Source: Acidimicrobiia bacterium (GTDB taxonomy: Bacteria; Actinomycetota; Acidimicrobiia; Spongiisociales; ZC4RG35). Taken from it: a DNA stretch of 22,463 nt. Numbering within the stretch: the stretch's first letter is position 1; each line of letters opens with the position of its first letter. Below the pieces are notes generated by a model. It had not been told where the DNA came from, ran no database searches, and saw only the letters and a program-made list of their open reading frames with translations. The translations under genes were made by a program, and so were the position numbers. This document shows, in pieces, positions 6,964 through 13,629 of the stretch. The stretch is from the NCBI GenBank assembly GCA_029865445.1, contig JAOUGY010000012.1, positions 1 through 22,463 on the forward strand, written 5' to 3'.

Positions 6964-8232
6964 TCACACGAGTTTCAGAGCGGCCTCTATGTCGGCGATG
7001 AGATCATCGGGGTGCTCGACTCCAATCGAGAGCCTGACCAGGCCCTCGGTGACGCCGGTGGCTGCCCGCTCGGCGGGGTCGACCCCGGCGTGCGTCATCG
7101 TCGCCGGATGCTCGGCGAGCGATTCGGTACCACCGAGGCTCACGGCCAGCTTGATGAGCGTCAGCGAGTCCAGGAATCGAAACGCCTCCTCCTCCCCTCC
7201 CTCTATCTCGAAGGAGACCATCGCTCCCGGTCCGAGGCACTGACGCCGGTAGGTCTCATGGTCGCGGTCCCCCGGTTTCAGGAGCCCCAGGTACATCACC
7301 CTCCGAACCTTGTCGTGTCGTTCGAGATAAGCGGCCACGATCCGGGCGGTATCGGCTTCACGGTTCATCCGCAGCGAGAGCGTTTCGAGGCTCCGCATGA
7401 GAAGCCATCCCGTCCACGGGTCGGCCATCGTGCCGAAGTAGGTGCGGGTGACCGCAACCGGGTCCACCGCGTCGTGGCGGCCGACGATGGCGCCGGCGAT
7501 GAGGTCGGAGTGACCTCCCAGGTACTTGGTCGCCGAGTAGACCGACAGGTCGGCGCCATGGTCGAGCGGGCGCTGAAAGACCGGACCCAGGAATGTGTTG
7601 TCGACGACGACCGGCGGTCGACGGTCGGCCGACCCGAGCTTGGTCGCGAGCATCGACATCAGGTCGATGTCGATGAGGTCATTGGTTGGGTTGGCCGGCG
7701 TCTCGACGAAGATCATCCCAACTCGACGCCCCGGCGCCTCGGACTCCAGCTTCGCCTCGATCTCGGGCGCTGTCATACCGGCCCTGAACTCGACCGGCAT
7801 GACATCGAACTCGGGGAGAGACAGGTTGAGCACGTGGTCGGTGCCCCCGTACACCGGAGCCGAGTGCAGGATGGCGTCCCCGGGGCGCACGAACGTGAAC
7901 ATCGTCGTGACGATGGCGGCCATCCCCGATGAGAAGGTCAGCGCCCGGTCGGCGTCTTCCCACATGGCGAGGCGGTCCTCGAGGATCTCGAGATCCGGGT
8001 TGTTGAGCCGTGAATACACGAGTCCGACCGGCTCCCCCGGTCGTGGCTCGCGTTTGCCGTTGGCAATTTCGAAGAATCGTTTGCCGTCGGCGGCGGACTC
8101 GAATACGAAGGTCGACGTTTGGAAGATCGGAGACTTGATCGCTCCCTCGGACAGGCGGGGTACGTATCCGTAGCCCATGGCGAGACTCTCAGGATGGAGC
8201 TTCCTTCCGTCGACTGCTGTTCGTTCCGTCAC
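6964..8232 (-). CDS. Cys/Met-metabolism PLP enzyme (cystathionine gamma-synthase/lyase family)
   Basis: 422 residues from a GTG at 8232 with AGGAGA 5-6 bases upstream. The frame stays open to 8559, but the extra N-terminus is not family-like and overlaps hutI. The trans-sulfuration fold type I signature is clear: YSRLNNPDLEILEDRLA (73-89), SSGMAAI (101-107), PVYGGT (126-131), VDNTF (210-214) and the PLP lysine in SATKYLGGHSD (Lys236). Family members make or break C-S bonds of cystathionine, methionine or homocysteine. The cysteine typical of methionine gamma-lyase (YGC) is replaced by YGG, so a dedicated methionine gamma-lyase is less likely. Exact substrate is unresolved. It is first in an operon with tpl and divergent from hutI, and a shared catabolic role in releasing ammonia and 2-oxo acids is inference. 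Confidence 0.85.
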   Translation of the reverse strand: MTERTAVDGRKLHPESLAMGYGYVPRLSEGAIKSPIFQTSTFVFESAADGKRFFEIANGKREPRPGEPVGLVYSRLNNPDLEILEDRLAMWEDADRALTFSSGMAAIVTTMFTFVRPGDAILHSAPVYGGTDHVLNLSLPEFDVMPVEFRAGMTAPEIEAKLESEAPGRRVGMIFVETPANPTNDLIDIDLMSMLATKLGSADRRPPVVVDNTFLGPVFQRPLDHGADLSVYSATKYLGGHSDLIAGAIVGRHDAVDPVAVTRTYFGTMADPWTGWLLMRSLETLSLRMNREADTARIVAAYLERHDKVRRVMYLGLLKPGDRDHETYRRQCLGPGAMVSFEIEGGEEEAFRFLDSLTLIKLAVSLGGTESLAEHPATMTHAGVDPAERAATGVTEGLVRLSIGVEHPDDLIADIEAALKLV

Positions 8233-8311
8233 GGTTCTCCTGTTGCGGCTCCTAAACACCTTCGTCACCGTCGGCGGTGCCCGGTAGGGCAGAACGCAAC
8301 ACACTGCGCCC

Positions 8312-8324
8312 CGTTGCTGCAACG
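8312..8324. promoter_or_regulatory. Perfect palindrome between the PLP-enzyme gene and hutI
   Basis: CGTTGC-T-GCAACG has 6-base perfect arms around one base. It sits 3 bases upstream of the hutI -10 box and inside the divergent intergenic region. A further GCAAC half-site occurs at 8296-8300. The position over the promoter suggests an operator; the binding protein is unknown and the sequence differs from the iclR/hutU palindrome. Confidence 0.4.
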
Positions 8325-8327
8325 CCG

Positions 8328-8333
8328 TAGGAT
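8328..8333 (+). promoter_or_regulatory. hutI -10 box (near-leaderless start)
   Basis: TAGGAT lies 10 bases before the hutI ATG at 8344. No Shine-Dalgarno precedes the ATG, so the transcript probably has almost no leader. I do not see a convincing -35 box. Confidence 0.4.
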
Positions 8334-8343
8334 CCATTCCGAA

Positions 8344-9531
8344 ATGGCTGCGTCGACCGTGATCGACAACATCGGAGCCCTCGTCACGAACGACCCAGAG
8401 CGCGAGAGCGGACGGCTCGGTCGGATCGACCGCGCCGCCTTGGTCATCGAGGACGGCACCGTCGTCCACATCGCTCCCGCCGGCACGATCCGCGCCGATC
8501 GACGACTGGACGTCGGAGGGCGAGCGGTGCTCCCAGGATTCGTCGACAGCCACACCCACCTGGTCTTCGCCGGCGATCGATCGGCGGAGTTCGCCGCACG
8601 GATGGCCGGTGCCCCGTATGCCGCCGGGGGCATCCGGGTGACCACCGATGCCACGCGAAACGCGTCGGAGGATGCACTACGAGAGGCCCTGAACCGGCGC
8701 GTCGCCGAGGCCCGGCAGGCAGGCATCACGACGCTCGAGATCAAGTCTGGCTACGGACTGACCACGGAGGACGAAACGCGGATTCTTCGCCTCGCGCGCG
8801 AGGCCACGACCGAGACGACGTTCCTGGGTGCCCACGTTGTACCCACCGAGTATTCGAATCGCCCGGACGACTACGTCGATCTGGTGGCCGGCCCGATGAT
8901 GGATGCCTGCGCCCCCCACGCCCGGTTCGTGGACGTCTTCTGCGAGGAGGGAGCATTCGACGAGGATCAGTCCCGACGAGTCCTCAAAGCCGGGATCGAA
9001 CACGGACTCCGGGTGAAGGTGCACGGCAACCAACTCGGCTTTGGCCCCGGGGTCGGACTCGCGGTGGAGATGGGAGCGACGTCGGTCGACCACTGCACCC
9101 ATCTGACCGGCTCCGACATCGAGAGCCTCGCCGGCTCCTCCGTGGTGGCCACCTTCCTCCCCCTCGCCGACTTCTCGACGCGGCAACCGTATCCCGACGC
9201 CCGCAAGGTCGTCGACGCCGGGGTCACGGTGGCCGTAGCGACAAACTGCAATCCCGGGTCGAGCTATTCCACCTCGATGAGTTTGTGCATCGCCCTCGCC
9301 GTTCGTGACATGCACATGACCATCGATGAAGCCGTGTGGGCCGCCACGGCCGGCGGGGCGGCAGCACTGGGACGATCGGATGTGGGCCGGCTCACCCCGG
9401 GCGGTCCGGCCGATCTGGTCGTTCTCGACGCACCATCACACGATCACCTCGTGTACCGGCCCGGCGTTCCCCTCATCCACTCGACCTACGTAGGCGGCCG
9501 GCTCGTTCACTCGATCTCACCGGGCCGCTAG
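8344..9531 (+). CDS. hutI: Imidazolonepropionase
   Basis: It opens the ring of 4-imidazolone-5-propionate to give N-formimino-L-glutamate, the substrate of HutF. 395 residues from the ATG at 8344; the frame is open upstream to 8119 but that part is not family-like. Metal-site and substrate motifs are PGFVDSHTHLVFAGDR (64-79), EIKSGYGL (132-139), HVVPTEY (164-170) and HGNQ (227-230). The usual barrel-end Asp-x-Asn-Pro-Gly is here Asn-Cys-Asn-Pro-Gly (301-305), so a residue that ligates metal in studied HutI proteins is Asn; the codon AAC is clear. The gene is monocistronic, divergent from the PLP-enzyme operon. Its TAG stop shares the four bases CTAG with the stop of the convergent alkC-like gene. 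Confidence 0.94.
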   Translation: MAASTVIDNIGALVTNDPERESGRLGRIDRAALVIEDGTVVHIAPAGTIRADRRLDVGGRAVLPGFVDSHTHLVFAGDRSAEFAARMAGAPYAAGGIRVTTDATRNASEDALREALNRRVAEARQAGITTLEIKSGYGLTTEDETRILRLAREATTETTFLGAHVVPTEYSNRPDDYVDLVAGPMMDACAPHARFVDVFCEEGAFDEDQSRRVLKAGIEHGLRVKVHGNQLGFGPGVGLAVEMGATSVDHCTHLTGSDIESLAGSSVVATFLPLADFSTRQPYPDARKVVDAGVTVAVATNCNPGSSYSTSMSLCIALAVRDMHMTIDEAVWAATAGGAAALGRSDVGRLTPGGPADLVVLDAPSHDHLVYRPGVPLIHSTYVGGRLVHSISPGR

Positions 9532-10634
9532 CGGACGAGCTGAAACGCACCGCCAGTCCGGATCTGTCCGTTCACGATCAGATCCACCTCGTGCGTGCCC
9601 GGGTAATGGATTCGGGTGGTGTGTTGGGCGAGTGAGACCGTGCGGGTGAAAGAGGCCCGCTCCCCCGCACCGATCTCCAACTCCGATCCTTTGAACACCT
9701 TGGGGCTGGTCGCACCGCTCGCTTTCACGAAGTGAATCCGGAGGTCGACCAGGAGCCGTTCCGACGATTCGGTGCCGTTGATTGCGGTGACCGTGATCTT
9801 GACCTTGCCGCCGATGGCTGCAACCCCGGGCTCGATGTCGACCGCCACCTCGACCGGCGAACCATCCCCGTACCCGAGGAGAGCGAGCGCACCCGGATGA
9901 CCCGCCTTGACGAGAGTGCGAAGGCCGTGGCGCACCAGCCAACGTCGCCCGTCGGTGGGATCGGCCAGGAGGCGACCACACAGGCCGACGACCACCTCGG
10001 GATGGTCCTTGGAGATGTCGTTGAGGTTGTTGGCCACCGAGCGCCGCACGTACAACTCGGGGTCATCGACCAGGAGTTCCAACAACGCCAGCACCGGTGT
10101 CGGGTCGTCCACGAACGCTCTGATCCGAGGCGCCCACGGCAGGCGCGGCCTGGTTCCCTCCGACACGAGCCGCCGAACGTGGACGTTGGGGTCCCGAGCC
10201 CATTCGGTCAGTCGCCCCAGCGTCTCCACCGGATAGCGCTCGATGAACGCCCGGATGCTGCACTCGGCAGTGAAGCGCTTGGTGAGCTCGTATTGAGCGA
10301 GCATCGAGGCCTCGAAGTGATCGAGGCCGTGATCGGCAACGAAGAAGACGAACGGCAGGTACACGAACCCATCCATGCCTTCGATGGCGTCGCCGTCGAT
10401 CGGAGCGCCCAGGGCTTCCACGATGACGGCGAGCGCGGTTTCGACGTCGTTTGGCAGGTGCCGGGCGAGCATCGTCGAGATGTGGCGAGCACGCTCGGTC
10501 AACGACAGTGGCTCGAACCCCTCGAGCGCATCAGTGATGAAGGCCATCGCGTCGAATCCGGGCGCATCGACGAGCATCCCGGCTATGCGCTCGACAACCG
10601 GCCTCGCAAAGCTGTTCTTGAGCGGTTCCGCCAC
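9528..10634 (-). CDS. AlkC-type DNA alkylation repair protein with C-terminal Ig-like domain
   Basis: 368 residues. The first about 255 are alpha-helical HEAT-like repeats of the AlkC/AlkD DNA glycosylase superfamily, which excise N3- or N7-alkylated bases. Recognisable pieces are the N-terminal MAEPLKNSF, FTAECSIRAFIERYP (121-135), SEGTRPRLPWAPRI (158-171) and tandem repeats containing DPNVHVRRLVSEG and DPELYVRRSVANNLNDI. Residues about 260-368 are beta-rich (VEVAVDIEPGVAAIGGKVKI onward) and match the Ig-like domain known in a subgroup of AlkC proteins. The start is a GTG at 10634 exactly 7 bases after TAGCGT, with no Shine-Dalgarno, so it is probably leaderless. The gene converges on hutI, their TAG stops sharing CTAG. 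I see no link to amino-acid catabolism. Confidence 0.85.
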   Translation of the reverse strand: MAEPLKNSFARPVVERIAGMLVDAPGFDAMAFITDALEGFEPLSLTERARHISTMLARHLPNDVETALAVIVEALGAPIDGDAIEGMDGFVYLPFVFFVADHGLDHFEASMLAQYELTKRFTAECSIRAFIERYPVETLGRLTEWARDPNVHVRRLVSEGTRPRLPWAPRIRAFVDDPTPVLALLELLVDDPELYVRRSVANNLNDISKDHPEVVVGLCGRLLADPTDGRRWLVRHGLRTLVKAGHPGALALLGYGDGSPVEVAVDIEPGVAAIGGKVKITVTAINGTESSERLLVDLRIHFVKASGATSPKVFKGSELEIGAGERASFTRTVSLAQHTTRIHYPGTHEVDLIVNGQIRTGGAFQLVR

Positions 10635-10641
10635 ATCGTCG

Positions 10642-10647
10642 ACGCTA
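10642..10647 (-). promoter_or_regulatory. alkC-like gene -10 box (leaderless)
   Basis: TAGCGT on the minus strand (10647-10642), then 7 bases, then GTG at 10634. This spacing puts the transcription start at the start codon. Confidence 0.4.
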
Positions 10648-10673
10648 CCCCGGACCGAGGCTCCCCGGGACAG

Positions 10674-10701
10674 ATTGGCCCCGGGTCATCCCGGGGCCAA
10701 T
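10674..10701. terminator. Strong hairpin between the GSDH-like gene and the alkC-like gene
   Basis: Perfect 12-base arms ATTGGCCCCGGG (10674-10685) and CCCGGGGCCAAT (10690-10701) enclose a TCAT loop. It begins 12 bases past the stop of the secreted dehydrogenase gene (minus strand) and ahead of the alkC-like promoter. There is no T-run on either strand, as is common for terminators of GC-rich actinobacteria. Termination of the dehydrogenase transcript is the simplest role. Confidence 0.7.
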
Positions 10702-10712
10702 CAAGGTGTCCT

Positions 10713-12086
10713 CTACCCGGGGTTTCCAGCCACGAGTTTGTGGACGGTGCCTCCGGTGCCCGCCGGGGCAAAGTTGTCGCTGGTGAGCACGTAGATCTCA
10801 CCGGCGGCGTCCTGTCCGAACCCCATGAGGTACCGACCGAGAGAACCGGACCCGGGCACGAGCTCCAAGATGGTCTTGCCCTTGCCGAGATGGAACAGCC
10901 GTCCGTTGGCCGGGGCGAACCCGTTCGAGAAGTCCCCGAAGACGTAGCTACCACGAAGCCGTTTGATGTCCCGACCGCGATAGACGAATCCTCCGGTGAT
11001 GGAGATTCCCTCGTCGTGGTCGTACTCGGCGATGGGATCGACGAGTCCCTTGACCTTCTCCTGCACCGTCGTGAATCCGGGCTCGTCACCGTTCATGTTG
11101 AAGAGGAAGGACCCCTCCTTCACGGGCCATCCATAGTTGGCGCCTTTGCGGAGGATGTTCACCTCTTCGATGTCGTTCTGGCCTACGTCGGCCACGTAGA
11201 TCCTCCCGGTTCGCTGGTCCACCGAGATCCGGAACGGGTTGCGGAATCCGTAGGCGTAGATCTCATCAGCTCCCGGTTTCCCCACGAACGGGTTCGAACG
11301 GGGGATGCCATAGTTCCCATTGGCCGAGTTCTCGCCTCGGGGATCGATGCGCAGGATCTTGCCGAGCACATTGCCTTCGGCAAGGCTCTGGCCGTTGCCG
11401 CCGTCGACGTGACCCGCACCCTGATCGTCGGCCGAGCCGCCGTCACCCACTGCGACGTAGAGCTTCCCATCCCTGCCGAAGACGATGGCGCCTGCATTGT
11501 GATTGAACTGAGGTTCGTCGATCCGCAGCAGCACACGAGTGCTCGCCGGGTCCACGACCGATTCGGGGTTCCTCGGGTTCTTCACCTTCCATTCCCGAAG
11601 CACACCTTGGTGGTTGGCCACTTCACCGTCGCCGAGTGTGGAGAAGTCCGCGGGTGCGGCCACAGGTTCGGACGAGTACGTGTACACCAGGCCATTCCGC
11701 CGGTAGTCCGGATGGAACGCCAGGCCCAGAAGCCCTCGCTCATCGAAAGTCCCGGGACCGAAGGCACCGAGGGGCACGAGCAGGTCTTGCCCGGTGACAC
11801 CGATGTCCAGGAACAACAGGCGATCGGGGACCTTTTCCGACCCGCCGATGTCGAGAGCGACCACCGTTCCGTTCTGATCCACCACGAACAGTCGGTGCCG
11901 GTCGCCTTGCGGGCTCGTCGCCCACAGCGGTGTCGTGAATCCGTCGGCCACGAGTTCGAGATCGACCGAGACAGGGCTCGAAGCGATCGGTTCGGAGATC
12001 ACATCCTCGTGGACGGCGACGGCCGGCGCCGCCATCGAGAGGACGATGAGGGTCGTGGTCGCAAGGACCATGGAACGCAGACGCAT
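10713..12086 (-). CDS. Secreted PQQ-dependent glucose/sorbosone dehydrogenase family protein
   Basis: 457 residues from the ATG at 12086, with GGGGAGAG a few bases upstream. The N-terminus MRLRSMVLATTTLIVLSMAA ending in AVA is a typical Sec signal peptide without a lipobox. The mature part is the six-bladed beta-propeller of the soluble glucose dehydrogenase/sorbosone dehydrogenase family: FTTPLWATSPQGDRHRLFVV, RGLLGLAFHPDYRRNG, FNHNAGAIVFGRDGKLYVA, GKILRIDPRGEN, YAYGFRNPFRISVD, IYVADVGQNDIEEVN, GANYGWPVKEGS and GGFVYRG. Such proteins oxidise sugar aldoses or related polyols with PQQ outside the membrane, but many members have unknown substrates, so the reaction is uncertain. No PQQ biosynthesis gene is visible. 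It stands alone between two hairpins (10674-10701 and 12167-12185). Confidence 0.88.
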   Translation of the reverse strand: MRLRSMVLATTTLIVLSMAAPAVAVHEDVISEPIASSPVSVDLELVADGFTTPLWATSPQGDRHRLFVVDQNGTVVALDIGGSEKVPDRLLFLDIGVTGQDLLVPLGAFGPGTFDERGLLGLAFHPDYRRNGLVYTYSSEPVAAPADFSTLGDGEVANHQGVLREWKVKNPRNPESVVDPASTRVLLRIDEPQFNHNAGAIVFGRDGKLYVAVGDGGSADDQGAGHVDGGNGQSLAEGNVLGKILRIDPRGENSANGNYGIPRSNPFVGKPGADEIYAYGFRNPFRISVDQRTGRIYVADVGQNDIEEVNILRKGANYGWPVKEGSFLFNMNGDEPGFTTVQEKVKGLVDPIAEYDHDEGISITGGFVYRGRDIKRLRGSYVFGDFSNGFAPANGRLFHLGKGKTILELVPGSGSLGRYLMGFGQDAAGEIYVLTSDNFAPAGTGGTVHKLVAGNPG

Positions 12087-12166
12087 AGGACTCTCCCCTT
12101 GTTTCGCTGCTGGGAGCAGTACGCAGCCGCAGCGACGTCCGGTTCGCATCAGATCCGCGGGCTGTG

Positions 12167-12185
12167 GACTTCGCTCAGCGAAGTC
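12167..12185. terminator. Hairpin directly after the lgt-family gene
   Basis: GACTTCGCT (12167-12175) and AGCGAAGTC (12177-12185) are perfectly complementary; a folded form would have an 8-bp stem and a TCA loop. It starts 2 bases past the stop of the minus-strand gene. There is no T-run. Probable terminator for the gene upstream, or a 3'-end stabilising structure. Confidence 0.5.
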
Positions 12186-12187
12186 TG

Positions 12188-13114
12188 CTACCCAGGGTTC
12201 TGGGCCGGGGAGTTGCGGTCGAGGAGGCGGGGGAGGTTGACGGCCTTGTCCTCCTCGGGGGACACCACGGAGTTGGTGCGGTACGCCAGAAACAGGACCA
12301 CGCCCAGCAGGGCAGCGCCCAGACCGGAGAGCTGATTCCACGTGTACGAGCCGATGGTGGCGTCGCCATTGCCGAACCGAAGGAAATCGAGCACGAATCG
12401 CTGCAGCCCGTACCAGACGATCCATAGAGCGAAGAGCTGCCCGTACCGCAGCCGGACAGACCTGGCCACCACGAAGAGTGCACCAAGCAACAACACTGCG
12501 CCGAGCATGTCATACGCAGCTACGTGGTGGTAGATGCCGGGCGCAGTCGATCCCGGGATCGGGCACAAGCCCCCGTCGAGGGCCTCGACCAAAGCGCATT
12601 CCAGCCCGTCGTGTTGGGGTGCGACGTCGTAACCGGCCTTGATTCCGTAACCCCAGGCCACGCTCGTCGCCGATCCCAGATGCTCCACGATCGCCAGATC
12701 GCCGACCCTCCCCACGATGGTTCCCACGGCCAGCCCGTACGCCGACGCGTCGAAGGTCGCGTGACGGGGTAGACCCACTTTCCGCATGCGCCACCAGGCG
12801 GCGAGGATTCCTCCGGCGAACCCGCCCATGATCGAAAAATTGCCGCCGAGCGGGCTCAACGCCTCGCCCAAGCCGGCACCGCCTGCGAGTTGGGCAGGGC
12901 TCGTGAAATACCTCGCCCCGAGGATCGCCCCCACGATGGCCCAACTCAGGACCGACTGGTAGGCGAGGGCGTCGTAGCCCCGCCGATCCAATTCCCGAGT
13001 GGCGACCCATCCACCGGCGATGAATCCGATAGCCGCAAACAGTCCGTGGAGCGAGAATTGGAGTGGTCCGATGTCCCAGATGGGGATCGGCGGATACGAG
13101 ATCGACGCCAGCAC
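12188..13114 (-). CDS. lgt: Prolipoprotein diacylglyceryl transferase family protein with atypical active-site residues
   Basis: Lgt attaches diacylglycerol from phosphatidylglycerol to the lipobox cysteine of lipoprotein precursors in the membrane. The 308 residues have about seven membrane segments and the family landmarks: YPPIPIWDIGPLQFSLHGL at the N-terminus, GGNFSIMGGFAGG (90-102), GRVGDLAIVEHLG (135-147) and RFVLDFLR (239-246). Measured against E. coli Lgt by motif, Arg143, Glu151, Gly154 and Arg239 have equivalents. His103 is Met96, Asn146 is Asp139 and Glu243 is Asp243. This is a divergent Lgt subgroup or a paralogue. The start is a GTG 7 bases after TAGCCT, so probably leaderless. 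At least four nearby products carry lipoboxes, so substrates are at hand. Confidence 0.85.
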   Translation of the reverse strand: MLASISYPPIPIWDIGPLQFSLHGLFAAIGFIAGGWVATRELDRRGYDALAYQSVLSWAIVGAILGARYFTSPAQLAGGAGLGEALSPLGGNFSIMGGFAGGILAAWWRMRKVGLPRHATFDASAYGLAVGTIVGRVGDLAIVEHLGSATSVAWGYGIKAGYDVAPQHDGLECALVEALDGGLCPIPGSTAPGIYHHVAAYDMLGAVLLLGALFVVARSVRLRYGQLFALWIVWYGLQRFVLDFLRFGNGDATIGSYTWNQLSGLGAALLGVVLFLAYRTNSVVSPEEDKAVNLPRLLDRNSPAQNPG

Positions 13115-13121
13115 GGGTCAG

Positions 13122-13127
13122 AGGCTA
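13122..13127 (-). promoter_or_regulatory. lgt -10 box (leaderless GTG start)
   Basis: TAGCCT on the minus strand (13127-13122) is followed by 7 bases and the GTG at 13114. No Shine-Dalgarno is present. The same TAGCCT-N7-start arrangement precedes the Sco-like gene at 14647. Confidence 0.45.
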
Positions 13128-13214
13128 CCGGCCAAGACAGGAAACCCGCCACCGGGCCTCGGTTCACGTCCCCGCACGGTCATGCCACCGCCCGTACGGT
13201 CTGGCACCGCTGAG

Positions 13215-13616
13215 TCAACGCTCCAACGCGTAGCCCGCGTCGACCCACGACACGACGCCACCGGACAGCTCGCTCACGTTGGAGAAACCGAGGTCGCGCA
13301 TCATGTCCAAGGTCTGACCACTGCGATTGCCGGATCGGCAGTAGAGGACGTACGGCACATCGGGGTCGAGCCCGGCCAGCTGATCGGCGAAATCCGCGGC
13401 ATAGAAGTCCACGTTCACGGCCGAGGCGAGGTGGCCTTCGGCGAACTCCTCGGGGGTACGCACGTCGAGCACGACCAGGTCGGGCGGCGGCGCGTCGAGG
13501 ATCTCGAGGATCTGACCGGCCGGGACCGTCTCGAGATCGCCGGCGGTGGCGGTGCCGGATCCGCAGGCGGTGATGAACGCCAACAACAGGATGGATAGAT
13601 ATGCGAGTCTGCGCAT
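13215..13616 (-). CDS. Rhodanese-domain lipoprotein
   Basis: 133 residues from the ATG at 13616; a GTG three codons earlier (13625) is the alternative. The N-terminus MRRLAYLSILLLAFITAC is a lipoprotein signal with lipobox ITAC and lipidated Cys18, so the protein should be anchored outside the membrane. Residues about 30-133 are one rhodanese domain: VVLDVRTPEEFAEGHLASAV (48-67) and the active-site loop YCRSGNRSG with Cys93, the six-residue loop typical of sulfur-transferring rhodaneses. The sulfur donor and acceptor are unknown. It follows ctaB almost directly, and a TAGAGT box that contains the ctaB stop codon lies exactly 7 bases before the ATG, so it may be both read through and separately transcribed. 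Confidence 0.9.
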   Translation of the reverse strand: MRRLAYLSILLLAFITACGSGTATAGDLETVPAGQILEILDAPPPDLVVLDVRTPEEFAEGHLASAVNVDFYAADFADQLAGLDPDVPYVLYCRSGNRSGQTLDMMRDLGFSNVSELSGGVVSWVDAGYALER

Positions 13617-13623
13617 ATCTATC

Positions 13624-13629
13624 ACTCTA
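13624..13629 (-). promoter_or_regulatory. Candidate -10 box for the rhodanese gene overlapping the ctaB stop
   Basis: TAGAGT (13629-13624, minus strand) contains the TAG stop of ctaB and is followed by 7 bases and the ATG at 13616. If used, it gives a leaderless transcript from the end of ctaB. Confidence 0.35.

Noticed and set aside
5653..7932. A 759-codon plus-strand open frame opposite tpl and the PLP-enzyme gene
   Set aside because: It is low in family-like motifs, rich in Arg/His/Gly/Val shadow composition, and lies wholly antisense to two clearly conserved enzymes.
6964..8232. Methionine gamma-lyase as a firm call
   Set aside because: The characteristic active-site cysteine after the loop tyrosine is Gly here, so only family level is supported.
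12105..12134. CGCTGC...GCAGCG repeat upstream of the secreted dehydrogenase
   Set aside because: Six-base arms with an 18-base spacer in GC-rich DNA are too weak to call an operator.
9732..12335. An 867-codon plus-strand open frame
   Set aside because: It is antisense to the alkC-like gene and the secreted dehydrogenase, and crosses their terminator hairpin; its composition is that of a GC-rich shadow frame.
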